Assembly (NCBI GenBank): GCA_016271365.2
Contig: CM028129.1
Location: forward strand, 1,005,529,501-1,005,593,500
Origin: Neoceratodus forsteri
Lineage: Eukaryota > Chordata > Ceratodontiformes > Ceratodontidae
Direction: 5' to 3'
Length of the DNA stretch: 64,000 nucleotides
Of the stretch, positions 11,456-22,555 are shown piece by piece; positions within the stretch are counted from its first letter, which is position 1; each line of letters starts with the position of its first letter. A program made the position numbers and the translations under genes. The notes beneath the pieces are model-generated. The model was not told the DNA's origin. It saw only the letters and a program-made list of their open reading frames with translations, and did no database searches.

Positions 11456-12527
11456 TTTACTTACTTACTTAATTGATTCTATCCGTTTCCCATATGGGGC
11501 AAAAACATGTAGATGCCAGAGAGTGATCAGAAATCAATATGTAACTTTACTGATTGGTTGATTGTATTTGGGTAATGTAAACTGAGACACGAGTCTCTTT
11601 TAGCCATGACTGGATTAGAACACATCAGAGGAACAAGTACTATACATGAAAATAATCCACTGTACAAGCCTAAAATAGATGTCTAATATTCAGAATCCAT
11701 TTTCAAAACAGTTACTTATGTATATGGAAGTTAGCTGGTTTAATACATCATTCTTAAATTTAATTAAACTTAATTTGAATGAATGGAGGTAACGTATTCC
11801 ATAGCTAAGGATTTTGGTTATGGAATAAGTATTAGTCCTGGGTAGTGTTAAGTGTGCTGGTGGTAGCCAAGAGTAGGTTGTAGAGACCAGTTCGTATATA
11901 CAGTTTAAGAAGTTTGCAGAGTCCTGTGCTCTTTTTATTAATTACCGTAAAGAGCAGATACCTCATGAAGTTCCAGCTTTTGTGGGGTTGCAGTATACCC
12001 ATCTGAATCTATAGTGTATATTGGTGCATAAGTCTGGGCACATTTAACACAAAGCTGCAGATACTGCACTGTTAAATACAGTGCACAGTTTGTTCAATTT
12101 CAGTTTGATAAGGCCTCCAAAGATACAGCTCTGTATTCCAAGAGTGAAACAATGTGTGGGTGGTGATAGCTTTCCGAGGCAGATCTTAACTCTGTAGAGG
12201 GCTCCTACTGTAATTTTTGGTTTATTGCTTTAGTGGTTTTTGCTGCCTGGTCAGTGAAAGATGAGTAGCTAAAGCTGAAATTCCCAGAGTAGCAGCATGA
12301 CTGACCAAAAATAAACTCTGGTAAATGAGACACAGTTAAATAAAAAGAGAAATCCCTGCCATTACGGTGCTTACTTCTTCATGTGTCAGAGAGTCACCAT
12401 TCCTGAATAATATGGGTTAGGGAGTGATATGCTTAAGTCAGGGTTTTGGGTGTCTTGCACTTCTGTCAGACATGGTGTCCATCACTAAATTAATGTCTCC
12501 CCTCATCATAATGGGAATCTCTGCATC
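11456..12527 (-). pseudogene. Tx1/L1-like LINE remnant, downstream part
   Basis: The minus strand begins at 12527 in the middle of an apurinic endonuclease: EIPIMMRGDINLVMDTMSD is an L1/Tx1-type 'GGDFNLVLD...DR' motif with substitutions. The upstream half lies at 16161-16480, across the inserted LINE at 12535-16153. Below 12400 the frame decays. Near 11850-11720 there is a LINE-like C-terminal phrase (LWNTLPP), and TTACTTACTTACTT at 11458-11471 may be the tail in reverse. The endonuclease part is clear; membership of the lower part is less certain. Confidence 0.6.
11698..11801. repeat. 104-bp segment shared with 17197-17298
   Basis: From ATTTTCAAA to GTATTC this segment matches 17197-17298 with only a handful of differences, while the sequence on both sides is unrelated. 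Confidence 0.75.
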
Positions 12528-12682
12528 AGTATTAAAAAAAATAGTCTTTGTAGACAACATGACACTACTACCGTCAGGCATGTCTGTCACCCTACGTCTT
12601 GCTCCCCTCCCCCACTTTCTTCTCCTTCTAATCTTAGTTAACTCACCCAGTGGTGTTACACCCCCGTTGTTGAGCGGTTACT

Positions 12683-13255
12683 TTGCCCTCAGAGACTTGC
12701 CTGCAACCCACCCCACATCCCACCCTGCCACACCACCCCCTGCATCTTTCACACACCCTTCCTGGCCACCTACCTGCCACCAATTGTGTGGTCACCCCCT
12801 CACTCACTCCCCTTCCCCCTCTGCGTCTCATTGTGTTTGCTTATCCTGTCTGCACTACGCTTCCTATCCCCTGCTCCCCCACATCCTCACATCCCCCTAC
12901 CTCAGTCGTCAGAAACCTCATACTGCAGCTCAAGAACAGCCCTCCTCCTCTTCTACTTCTGTCTGGCAATATTCATCCCAATCCGGGGCCCGGCAACACT
13001 AGACCTTCCTCGAAACCAACCGGACTTCGTATTGCATCCATGAACATCTGTAGCCTCCTGAAAAAACTGGACTCACTACACTGCTGGATGTCGGTCCATC
13101 AACCAGATGTGGTTGCCTTGGTTGAAACCTGGCTGTCGGACTCCACCCCTAACTCCCTGGTCTCTCTCCCTGGCTACACTCTCTACTGGCTGGACCGGGC
13201 AGGTAGGAGGGGGGGAGGCTGTGCCATCTACCTAAGGACCCACTCACTGCGCTAG
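12683..13255 (+). pseudogene. LINE ORF2 N-terminus: Pro-rich leader, 2A-like motif, endonuclease start
   Basis: A 190-codon open frame starts with a Pro/Thr/Ser-rich leader of about 85 residues. It continues through a Leu run into SGNIHPNPGP, and then into an apurinic endonuclease beginning RIASMNICSLLKKLD, with VVALVETWLSD about 45 residues later. The endonuclease nicks target DNA in target-primed reverse transcription. The frame ends early at 13255; the domain continues in other frames to about 13640. Confidence 0.75.
12962..12991 (+). other. 2A-like (NPGP) motif in LINE protein
   Basis: The codons read SGNIHPNPGP preceded by LLLL. Established knowledge: 2A peptides (core D-x-E-x-NPGP) cause ribosomal skipping, and 2A-like versions occur near the N-terminus of several non-LTR retrotransposon proteins. 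Here NPGP is intact, but the upstream Asp and Glu are Asn and His, so activity is uncertain. Confidence 0.7.
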
Positions 13256-13710
13256 CCCCGACCTTGCCCACCATGCCCAGGCACTCAACAATCAAACTAT
13301 CTCCTGACCCTCTAGAGGGCCTATCTTCTTACTACAGCCTACATACCTCCCAAAACCAGTCTAGGCACTGGACACACTAATTGACTACATTGCCTCCTAC
13401 CCAACCCTCGGACCAAATCCTGGTGGGTGACCTGAATGTCAACTGGCTTTGCCTCAGCCTCCTCCGCCCGTGAAGCCTTTGCTGCAATTGATATAACCCA
13501 ACTAGTCTCCCAGCCCACTAGAACCAACCCCAGACAGAGCACTAGCACTCTCCTGGATGTGGTCCTTACAAACAGACCAGGACGGGTCCACAATATCCAA
13601 ATTCTCCTGACTCCCTTAGTGACCACTCTCCTATTCTCTTCAACTGGGTAACCTCTCTGCCCACTCCCTCTGTCAAAACCACCTATCGAAGGCTGCTTAG
13701 ACCCGGGGGT

Positions 13711-15256
13711 TTGAATGACCTAAAGAATTACCTTGCTCACACTGACTGGCCCCCACTAATAAATGCAACTAACGTGGACATAGCCCTGTCCTTCTTTATC
13801 AACACCTTCAACTTTGCCTGTGACATCTTCGCTCCTATAACTGCCCATAGGTCCAAATTAAGATATGCTCCTTGGCTCACCCCTGCACTGAGGCAGCTCT
13901 TTAAGCAGCAGGATAATCTGTGGCACCTTGCAGTTGCCTCTGGCCGCCCATCTGACAGGCAGACCTATGCTGCGGCTAGAAACCAATGCACCTGGGCTAT
14001 CCGTAAAGCTAAGGCGGATTATTACCAAGCCTCCCTCTCCTCCTCTTGGGGGAACCCTAGGTCTTTCTGGGACAATGTCAAGCAGCTGAATGGCCACTCC
14101 CAGTCCCCGTCTCTCACGCTTCTTAACATCAATGGTACTGTCTCCACTGACCCTACCCTCATTGCCACCCACCTCAATGACTCCTTTACCGACCTTAGCT
14201 CAATACTCCCTAGTAATTTCTTCAGTCCCCCGCCCCAGCTCCGCCCCTCCCATCACACGCCCCTTGTTCCACCTGCTTGTGTAACCTTGCATGAAACTAG
14301 ACCATATCTCCTCAAGGCCCTGAAAGGTAACGCCACAGGTAATGATTCCTCGACCCCTGCCTCCCGCGCCAGGTCCTGGATCAGGTCCTCACCCCTATCA
14401 CAAGCATCTTTAACAAATCCCTCTGCCTCGGGCAATTCCTGCTGTCTGGAGGGTTGCTACAGTTACTCCTGTCTCACAGGTGGCGACAGGACTCTGCCTT
14501 GTAATTACAGACCCATCTCAATCCTCCTCTCTAAAGCTCTTGAGAAATTGTTGCCACAAGTCTCCGACTACCTTTCAAAGTACAGTGTTCTTTTGCCCTG
14601 AGAAACATGGGTTCAGAGCTGGTCATAGTACCACACGGCTCTCCTGAGTTTACCAACTTCCTCCACACCTCCTTGGACACTGGTGCCCTGGCTGAGGGGT
14701 ATTCATTGACCTGTCTAAAGTGTTTGATACCATATCGCACCCACTCTTGTTAACTACCCTGGACCACTTAGGCTTTGCCACTGGACCACTCTCCTGGTGC
14801 GCCAGCTATCTCTCAACTCGCTCCCAATGTGTGAAAGTTAATGGCAACCTCTCCAGTGCCTGCCCTATTCGCTCTGGAGTCCCTCAGGGGTCTATTCTTG
14901 GACCTTTACTCTTCTCCCTTTTCCTCAACTCGCTACCTAGTGCCTGCAAGGGCAAGATCCTGCTTTATGCTGACGATGCTGTACTCCTTGCCGCTGATAG
15001 TAACCCCACACGGCTCCAAAGCGCTCTCCAACTTGCTTTTGATTCCACAGAAACCTGGTTCTCTGAGCATCGACTTATTATCAACATAAAGAAAACAAAA
15101 ACAATGCTCTTCTCCCACTCCCAAAACAAGCACAGCAAATTTCCCCTCACTGTTCTTTCCACCCTCAAAATGCCCATTGAACCTGTGCAGTCCTTTAAAT
15201 ACCTGGGAGTTGTCTTTGACCCAGCCTCTCCTTTCATGACCATATCTCCGCCTTGA
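13711..15256 (+). pseudogene. Reverse transcriptase of the 12535-16153 LINE, frameshifted
   Basis: The open frame 13711-14601 covers the linker and early RT and ends near NYRPISILLSKALEKLL. After a frame change, 14720-15256 carries FDTISHPLLLTTLD, then GVPQGSILGPLLFSLFLNSLP, the catalytic YADDAVLLA and FKYLGVVFD in the usual order. The catalytic Asp pair is intact. This enzyme copies element RNA at the nicked target. The frame break near 14600 and the loss of frame at 15256 make it a pseudogene. Confidence 0.9.
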
Positions 15257-16160
15257 ACACTGCCGTAACCGTGGCTGGGCATTCTCTTCCGCACAAAAAT
15301 GTCTCCTTGTGGATGCCCTCTGCCTGGCTGTCACCTCTTCTGTGTTATCCCTCATCGACTATGGCCTTCCGGTCATGGATCAGCTGATCAGACAGCGCCA
15401 GCAAGGTCCGCCTTACGCTTAACAAAGCCTGCAGACTTATCACTGGTGCACTCTAGACAAACGACATGTCAGCTGTATGCCTTGTCCACTCTACTCAACC
15501 TGGATGAGCGGCTCATGTATCAAACCTGCCTGCTCACCTTAAAGCACTGCATGGCCTATCTCCAACTGGTCTAGCTAGCTCTATTCGCCATACTGCACCA
15601 GCAGTGAACACCAAGAGCTCGTCCAAAACGTCCCCTGTTCATACCAAGGCTAGGACTTCACAAGGCCAAAGGGCATTCCCCTACAGAGCCCCTACCTGGT
15701 ATAATTCACTCCCTACCAGTATCTCTGACTCCCCCACATTAGCAAGCTTTAAACTCAGCCTCAGAAACCACCTGCTCAATTCCCGCAGGTGTTGCTGCTG
15801 AGAAGTAGAAGTGGGGTGATAAGACTTTAAAAGTTAAGACCATAAAATTTTTTATAGACTTGGCAATGCTCGCTGAGCAGCACTCCCACCCCCCTGCCCC
15901 TGCCTCTCTTTCTCCCCTGAACTTCCACCCTACCTCTCATCTTTCCTCCCCATCCCTCTCCATCTAACCTTACCCTACGGTCCTCACCTTAAAACATATG
16001 TATCTTGAACTTGCCTTATTTCTGTATTAACTGTTGTTTATTGCTCTAATGTCTGTTTGTCCTCTATGTGACGAGGTACCTTTGTAAATGAGCCTCTGGC
16101 TCAAAGGTTGTTAAACTGATGTTTAAATAAATAAATAAAATAAATAAAAAATAAGTATTA

Positions 16161-16480
16161 TCTTGCAAAATGTGTCCAATATGGGGAAAAACAATGGATT
16201 GTCATGATAAGGGCCAATATACAACCAGCCCAACACTGTGTATTGCTGTGTTCTAATTCAATAAACACCCATCAACCTTCTGTGTCAGTGTGAGTTTATA
16301 AAATGCTGCTGTGTCCTTTATTGTTTTATAGATGAGGATAGCAATCCCTTTTTTTTTGGTTAATGAGTTCAGTGCTATTTTTCCTACCCATACTTTGATG
16401 ACCATTGTATATTGTCAGACATAAACTGGATTTCCTGGATGAGGGCTATGTGTCAGTATTTTAACATTTTAGGTAATTAA
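16161..16480 (-). pseudogene. Tx1/L1-like LINE remnant, upstream part of endonuclease
   Basis: On the minus strand KKKGIAILIYKTI (near 16350-16310) matches the 'rGvAILi' motif near the start of L1/Tx1 endonucleases. The frame then runs towards 16161, where the LINE target duplication interrupts it and the motif EIPIMMRGDINL resumes at 12527. Both pieces are decayed. Confidence 0.6.
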
Positions 16481-16599
16481 TAACTTGTTTGTGCTTGGTA
16501 TGATGGTTGAACCATTACACATTCTATGAGACCACATTTAGTCCTATACCATGACTAGAAACCAACATCCATAAAATATCCTAGATAAATATGCGAACA

Positions 16600-17340
16600 C
16601 ATGAAAATGCCAGCAGAAGAAGGCCTTGTGGTCTTCTGAGTCTGCTCAATACAGAGCTTGTGTAGCGTGTATTACATGATACTCCACCCCTTGACACCCT
16701 TCCCTGTCCCTTGACCTTACTTAAAATCCCCAAATCTTTTCTAGCTTACCACCTCCTCTGGCAGTTTGTCCCAGTGTGACCACTCTCTCTGTCAAGAAGT
16801 GCTTTTGATTTCTGGCCTACGTCCTGAAACTTCCTCCCACCAGCTTACACATTTACCACTGTGTTCCTGTTGTCACTGCACATAAACAGATCCCCATGGA
16901 TAAGCTTGTTTATACCCTTGAGGTACCTGATGGTCTTAATCATGTACCCTCATTCCACTTCTCTCCTAGGGAATGTACATGTTTAGATCCTCCGGCCTCT
17001 GTTCATACTAGAGCCATTGCTGGCCTTGAATCATTTTCATAATTTTTCTTTGGACTGCCTCTAGCAAGTTATTGTCCTTTTTGTGGTAGGAGCTCCAGTA
17101 TTGTACACAGTACTCCAGGGCAGCCGCACCATTGACCTGCATAGTGACAGCATGACCTCTTTCTTCCTGCAGGTGAAGTCTCTACCTTTGTAACCCCATT
17201 TTCAAAGCAATTACTTACAGATATGGAAGTTAGCTGGTTTAATACATCATTCTTAAATTTAATTAAACTTAATTTAAATGAATGGAGGTAATGTATTCTC
17301 CTGTTTCTGTTTGCCCTCACTACTGCCTTGATACTTTGTG
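16600..17340 (-). pseudogene. CR1 3' portion, decayed
   Basis: The minus strand reads HYAGQW..PGVLC..LELLPQKG in one frame and the CR1 phrase LEYC-QYWS...LEAVQRKIMKM-Q across frames (about 17150-17030). Below that is the CR1 tail region (16960-16620) with recognisable but broken blocks. It carries the part that the CR1 at 22556-24600 lacks, so the two may be halves of one element. A 104-bp foreign segment sits at 17197-17298. Confidence 0.6.
17197..17298. repeat. Second copy of the 11698-11801 segment, inside a CR1
   Basis: Nearly identical to 11698-11801 from ATTTTCAAA to GTATTC. It interrupts a CR1 reading. I see no inverted ends or clear target duplication, so its origin is open. Confidence 0.7.
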
Positions 17341-17451
17341 TCGAGGGTTTCAGATTGCTCGTTGGTCCAAGAGCAGTGCACTCACAGGAGAAGAGTAATT
17401 GTCTGCTGTGTCCCAGTTGCTAAAATAGAGGGCAGAGTCTTAGTGAAAGTC

Positions 17452-19031
17452 TACCTCTTAAATACCATAGTGCCCACAGATGTAATCATTGATGTAATTA
17501 ATATTTACCAGTTGTTATGTCATAGGCAATTCAGGAATATTTAACAGTTAAAGAGCTACAAGTCCAGTAAGGCAATCCATTCAAGATTGGTACTTGAATT
17601 TATTTCATAATGCAAGTTGCGGAATTAAGTTTTTTGATTTTTTTCAGTCAGTGCAATCACCAAAGTTTTGACTTATTTCCAGTTGCAGAAATATTGTTAA
17701 AATAATTTGTGAAAAAAGGAAAAAAAAAGTTTTGGGGAAAAGAAAAGGGGGGATTTTACCACATCGGTACTGCTAAATATGGCTAGGTCTGTTGGGCAAT
17801 CAAAATTTGTGAAACACATAATACTGTGTTACCAATACATCTAATTCATCAAAAAGGGTGGATAGGATTTTCAAATCACAAAGAGAACAATAAGTTTTCT
17901 TGGCTGTCAGGTAAAAGACTAATTATAATAAAATCTTAGCCTTTGATAATGATCAATGAGTCCTGGGCTGGAAAAACAGTATGATATGAAAGTTCTGTAT
18001 TTCCTTTTGCCAAGTACAGTTTATGTTAGGGATCTGCTGACATCAAAACGGTCCCAACAGGTATCATAACCTTAAAGAGAAGAGAGAAACTAATGAGTCT
18101 TTAATAGTGTTAGATACAAGTGAAATTATAATACAAAACAATACAATACAGGAGAAATTATAATACAAAGGACATTATTTTATCATGAGTTCCTACTAAT
18201 ACCTATACTAAAAGGTTAAACTATTAATAATACCCCCATGACCAATTGCATTCCTGTTTTACAGTTAAGAATGGTTTCAAGTCCCATTCCTCATTATGCC
18301 CGGAGGGCTTGAGACTTTTCAGAGTGAATATCCCAAATGTTTCCTTCCTGAGCAATTTATTTAATCTATTTCCCCCTTACTTTGGCGCTGGTACTGATTC
18401 CAAAGCCATATACCTCAAGCATATAAAGTAACTATTATGAATTTCTCTAAAATGACATCCAACTGCGATTACTGAATTCACATTTGTTATGCTCCTATTG
18501 CATTCCTGAATCCTTTTTTTCCCCCTGTTCTTTTATGGTAGTTCTCCCTATGTATGGTTTGGAACAGGGGCACCATAAAGCATATGCTACAAAGCACAAA
18601 CTCTTGTATCTAACACCATTAAAAACTCATTAGTTTCTCTCTCGTCTCTTTCAATTGGTAGCACTGTATTGTGTTTCACAAATTTTGATTGCCCAACAGA
18701 TCTATCCATATTTAGGGGTGCCAATTCAATAAATGCCCTCTTTACGTTTTTTTTTTAATATAAATTATTTTAACAAAATTTCTCTAATTGGAAATTCAGG
18801 TAAAACAGGTGATTGCACTGACTGAAAAACTCAAAAAAGTTGTTTCAGCAACTTGCATTATGAAACAAATTCAAATTTCAGTGCTATAACCTTAAATGGA
18901 TTGCTTTACCAGACTTGTAGCTCTTTAAACATTAAATATTCAAGAACTGGCTATGACATAACCCCTGGTAAATGTTAATAAATCATTATGTCTGTGTGCA
19001 CTATGGTATTTAAAGAAGAACTGCGCTGAAT
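17452..19031. mobile_element. 1.6-kb imperfect foldback repeat
   Basis: The left arm (17452-17830) is an imperfect reverse complement of the right arm (18665-19031). For example TTAAATACCATAGTGC near 17460 pairs with the same text reversed near 19010, and GGGCAATCAAAATTTGTGAAACAC near 17800 pairs near 18680. An inner pair (18060-18120 against 18600-18660) extends it. The left arm has about 230 extra bases (17840-18055) and the loop is 18130-18590. No protein is visible. This is probably a non-autonomous DNA transposon or an inverted duplication. Confidence 0.7.
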
Positions 19032-19839
19032 CTATGCGTCATTTTTCACAGTAAATGCAGCTTTTTAAATACCGATTCAAATTCTGTTATTCCTCTATCT
19101 GCTCAGACTTTTTAGTTATCCTAGTGGTTGTTTTTAATTTCTAAGCTGCTGGTAAGAACCATTTTGGAACTGTGTGATGTAGTTCATGCCCCTATTCTAC
19201 TCTTCTGTTGGTGGCACTATGCACCTATCTTCTATTTCAGATGTCTGTTGTTGTTTGGGGCATAAACTATATCATATATTTCTAAATTGGTACTTACCAC
19301 CAGAGTGTCAAGCAGAAATATCCACTGAGGTTACTAAAAGGTCTGTGTAGATGGAACAATAAGAGAATCTGAACCAGTACTTATAAACCAGCCTGTACAG
19401 GGAAAAATGACTTACAGGTTCGCTGCAGTTCTTGTTTAAGGGGTAGACTTTTCACTAGGAGTCTGCCCTAAAATGAAGCTCAAGAGCAAGCAAAACACTG
19501 GGGCATCTGCAGTGGTATTTTTTTGTCTTCACTATTAAGTTTGTATGGTAGACACTTGTTATATGCATTCGGTCAGCAGTATTGATGTTCTTACTCTGGC
19601 TAATGGCTCCAATAAATCATAGAACTTTACTGCATTCTTCTAGCTGTTGGATTTGTCCTTTTTTTCACTATATTGACAAGCAATTGGGACATAGTAAACA
19701 ATTACCCTTCTTCTGTGAGAGTACTGCTCTTGGACCCGCTGTTTCATTTTTCATTTTTCAAGGGTTAGTGCACCCTCACAGCAGCACCTCAAACCAGCAC
19801 TGCTGAGAGTGGTTTCTCACCCTTGGACCTACTGTAATT
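19032..19839. other. No recognisable gene
   Basis: AT-rich non-coding DNA. The 5' end of the following L2 may begin somewhere in this stretch, but I cannot place it. Confidence 0.45.
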
Positions 19840-20103
19840 TCAGATTGCTCATGACTGCAGTCCCTAGGTCTTTCTCTTCCTTAAGCAATGCCAGGTCAAT
19901 TAGGAATAAGACCACAGTGGTTGCGGATCTTGTTGTTTCTGTTGACCTGGCTTGCATCACCGAAATCTGGCTGGATGGAAGTACAGGCCCTATTTTGGAG
20001 TCTGTGGTTCTGGCTGGGTTCTCAGTTATTCACTGCCCGAGAGTGGACTGCAGGGGCGGGAGGGGCTGCAGTCTGTTTTAGACAGGAACTGGATCTCAGA
20101 TAG

Positions 20104-20520
20104 GTGCCAGTTGGAGGCACAAACTCCTATGAGTATATAGTCAGTGCAGGTGCAGGCTACAGGACCCTTCTAATTTACCATCCTCCAGGTGATGGGAGGG
20201 AGTTCCTGAAGGAGGTTGCAGACTTCATCGCCAAGATGGTATTGGAGTCCCCCAGATGGTTAATTCTGGGGGACTTCAATGCCTGGGTCGACGATGAACT
20301 CTCACCTTTTGGACAAAACCTTCTCCAATTGATGGATTCATTGGGCCTGACATGGGTTATTACCTCTGCAACTCACGAAGGAGGGCACACATTGGACTTG
20401 GTGTTCCACCTGGGGATGGAGATCTCTGATGTAGAGGTGGAGCCAATCGTTTGGTCTGACCATCACACCCTGAGATTCAGTTTTGCAGCCCCCCAAAATA
20501 GGCCTTCCCCAAGGAGCTAG
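20104..20520 (+). pseudogene. L2 endonuclease domain, C-terminal half
   Basis: A 138-codon frame holds the second half of an apurinic endonuclease: LLIYHPPGDG, then WLILGDFNAWVD with the catalytic Asp-x-Asn pair, then HEGGHTLDLVF and WSDHHTLRFSF with the terminal Ser-Asp-His triad. Motif residues look intact, but the domain's first half is in another frame (about 19885-20080). Confidence 0.85.
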
Positions 20521-20756
20521 TGCAGTTCTGTCCTTTGAGAGGAGTTACCTCAGAAGGCCTAATGACAGAGCTGGATTACTCGAGACTTCCAATGGATAGC
20601 ATCGACCCAGGGCCCCTGGTGTTGGCCTATAATAGGGCTGTTAAGAAGGCAGAGTTCCTGTCCAGGGAAATTGCTACAGTGAAGAATAGGCCAGCCCAGC
20701 TCTTCCGGACTGTGGACAGACTGTGCAATCCAGCCTGTCTTCATGCCGGTTGAGCA

Positions 20757-21719
20757 TTGTCACAAGTACAGTGTGAGGAGTTTGAGCAATTTTTCGCTGA
20801 TAAGGTGTCCACCATCAGGAATGAGATCAGCCAATGCCTTCCCATTGGACCTTGCACTGATCAGTCGGATGGTACTAATGCCCAGTTGACTTGGTTCATC
20901 TTTAGCCAACTGGAAGTCATAGATATAGTGAGAATTGTCCAGACTTTGCGGCCAACCTACTATAGTTTGGATCCAGGCCCTGCACGCCTACTAGTGGGGT
21001 GTGTAGAGGTCATTGGCCCAGTTCTCACTGGGATAGTGGCAGTTTCATTGGAGAGAGGGATCTTCCCAGATCCCTTAAAGGTGGCAGTAGTGTGCCCCCT
21101 CTTGGAAAAACCCTCCCTTAACCCCGACTGCCCAGCAAACTACAGACCAGTTTCAAACTTACCGTTTATAGGGAAAGTTATTGAGAAGGTGGTCACCTTG
21201 CAGTTGGAGGATCATTTGACTAGCTACAATATCTATGACCCTCTCCAGCCTGGCTTGACAAAATGGCACAGCACCAAGAAGGCCCTGGTGCAGGTACTAA
21301 ATGATCTCTTCTTGATGGTGAGAGATTGAAGACCCCATTCCATCTTGATTCTGCTTGATCTCTCAGCAGCATTTGACACCATGGATCATGGAGTGATGCT
21401 CAAGCACCTGTGGTTCTTCTGTGGACTGAGGGGGGCAGTCCTCAGCTGGTTTCAATCTTTCCTTAAGGGCAGATCTCAGAGATTGGTGTCGGGGATTCAT
21501 TCCTCGGCCCCTCACTGGCTGTCTTGTGGGGTTCCACAGGGTTCAGTGCTGTCCCCCATGTTATTCACGGTGTATATGCCCCCATTAGGGGACATTATAA
21601 GATGGTATGGGCTGAGTTTTCATTGCTATGCTGATGACTCTCAGCTCTACATGTCTTTTGTGCCTGAACAGGAGTTCGATTCAGTCGCGGTGTTTAATAA
21701 CTGCCTGCTGGAGATATAG
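20757..21719 (+). pseudogene. L2 reverse transcriptase
   Basis: Two frames, 20757-21329 and 21345-21719, carry the RT fingers and palm: PLLEKPSLNPDCPANYRPVS, then LDLSAAFDTMDHGVML (first catalytic Asp), CGVPQGSVLSPMLFTVYM and FHCYADDSQLYM (catalytic Asp pair). A stop at about 21330 separates them. The active-site residues are conserved; the stops make it inactive. Confidence 0.9.
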
Positions 21720-22555
21720 AACTGGATGAGTACTAGTTGGCTTTAGATGAACTTGAGTAAAACAGAGGTATTGGTGGTGGACCCTAGTTTTAGGACGACA
21801 GGGCATGAGTGGAGAAACCCTCTGGTTTATATTTTGGGGAGACCCCACTTATGACCTCAGGCTGAGGATGCAGGTTTTGGCTGTAGTCAAATCTTCCTTT
21901 TTCCTTCTAAGGAATATAGCCCGAGTGAAGCACCTGGTCCTGCCCGAAGATCTTCCTACCTTGGTCCTTGCCTTTATCACCAGTTGTTTTGATTACTGCA
22001 ATGCCCTCTATCTAGGGCTACTGGGGGTGGATATCTGCCACTTGCAGCTGGTGCAGAACGCGACAGCCAGGTTGTTGACTGGAACCCCTAGATCCAGTCA
22101 TATAACACCTTTGCTGCGTGAACTGCACTGGCTGCCCATACATCACCTTCAAGGTCGCATTGCTGACCTAGAAGGTCCTACTCGAGTTGGAACCTCATTA
22201 CCTGAAAGAGCGCCTGTTTTCTCACTGCCCCTCTTGCTCATTCCAATCCTCTGGCAGGGATTGCTAGAGATTCCCAGGGTATCCCTGAAAACATCTGGAG
22301 GAAGACCTTTTGCCTTTATGGCACCTACCCTGTGGAATTTTCTACCTCGCCAGATATGAGATAGCTTGACCATGGAAGGATTTATAAAATCCTTAAAAAC
22401 TTACTGGTTTAACCAGCCATTTTCAGAGACTTACTGATTGATTGTTACTGTCTTATTGATCTTAAATATAATTTTGTTATTGTATGGTGTATTGTAAAGG
22501 CACCCTGAGCTCAGGTAGGGTGCCTTGTATAAATAAAATTTTACTTATTTTTCTT

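Larger units (their letters stand above)
12535..16153 (+). mobile_element. Near-complete non-LTR retrotransposon (L2/CR1-group) with 7-bp target duplication
   Basis: The borders are defined by AGTATTA at 12528-12534 and again at 16154-16160, and by the interrupted endonuclease frame on the other strand, which joins when this element is removed. Order: N-terminal region (12683 on), 2A-like motif (12962-12991), endonuclease (about 13015-13640: RIASMNICSLLKK, then VVALVETWL), linker, reverse transcriptase (13711-15256), C-terminus (15299-15801) and a 3' UTR ending in TAAATAAATAAATAAAAT. At 3.6 kb it may be full length, with one main ORF. Frameshifts near 13255, 13640, 14440, 14600 and 15256 disable it. 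Confidence 0.85.
19840..22550 (+). mobile_element. L2-type LINE, near-complete ORF2 with 3' end
   Basis: Reading + strand frames in order: endonuclease start SNARSIRNKTTVVADLVVS (about 19885) and VDLACITEIWLD; then ILGDFNAWVDD (about 20265) and VWSDHHTLRF (about 20450). The linker ends in a Pro/Arg-rich region near 20510. Reverse transcriptase runs 20757-21719 and the C-terminus 21805-22430 (FDYCNALYLGLLG, HWLPIH, PTLWNFLPRQI). The 3' UTR ends TAAATAAAATTTTACTT near 22545. L2 elements move by target-primed reverse transcription. Stops and frameshifts near 20080, 20518, 20755, 21329 and 21719 disable it. Confidence 0.88.

Noticed and set aside
14253..15355. Minus-strand open frames opposite the LINE RT
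   Set aside because: They are shadows of the + strand reverse transcriptase and have no independent similarity.
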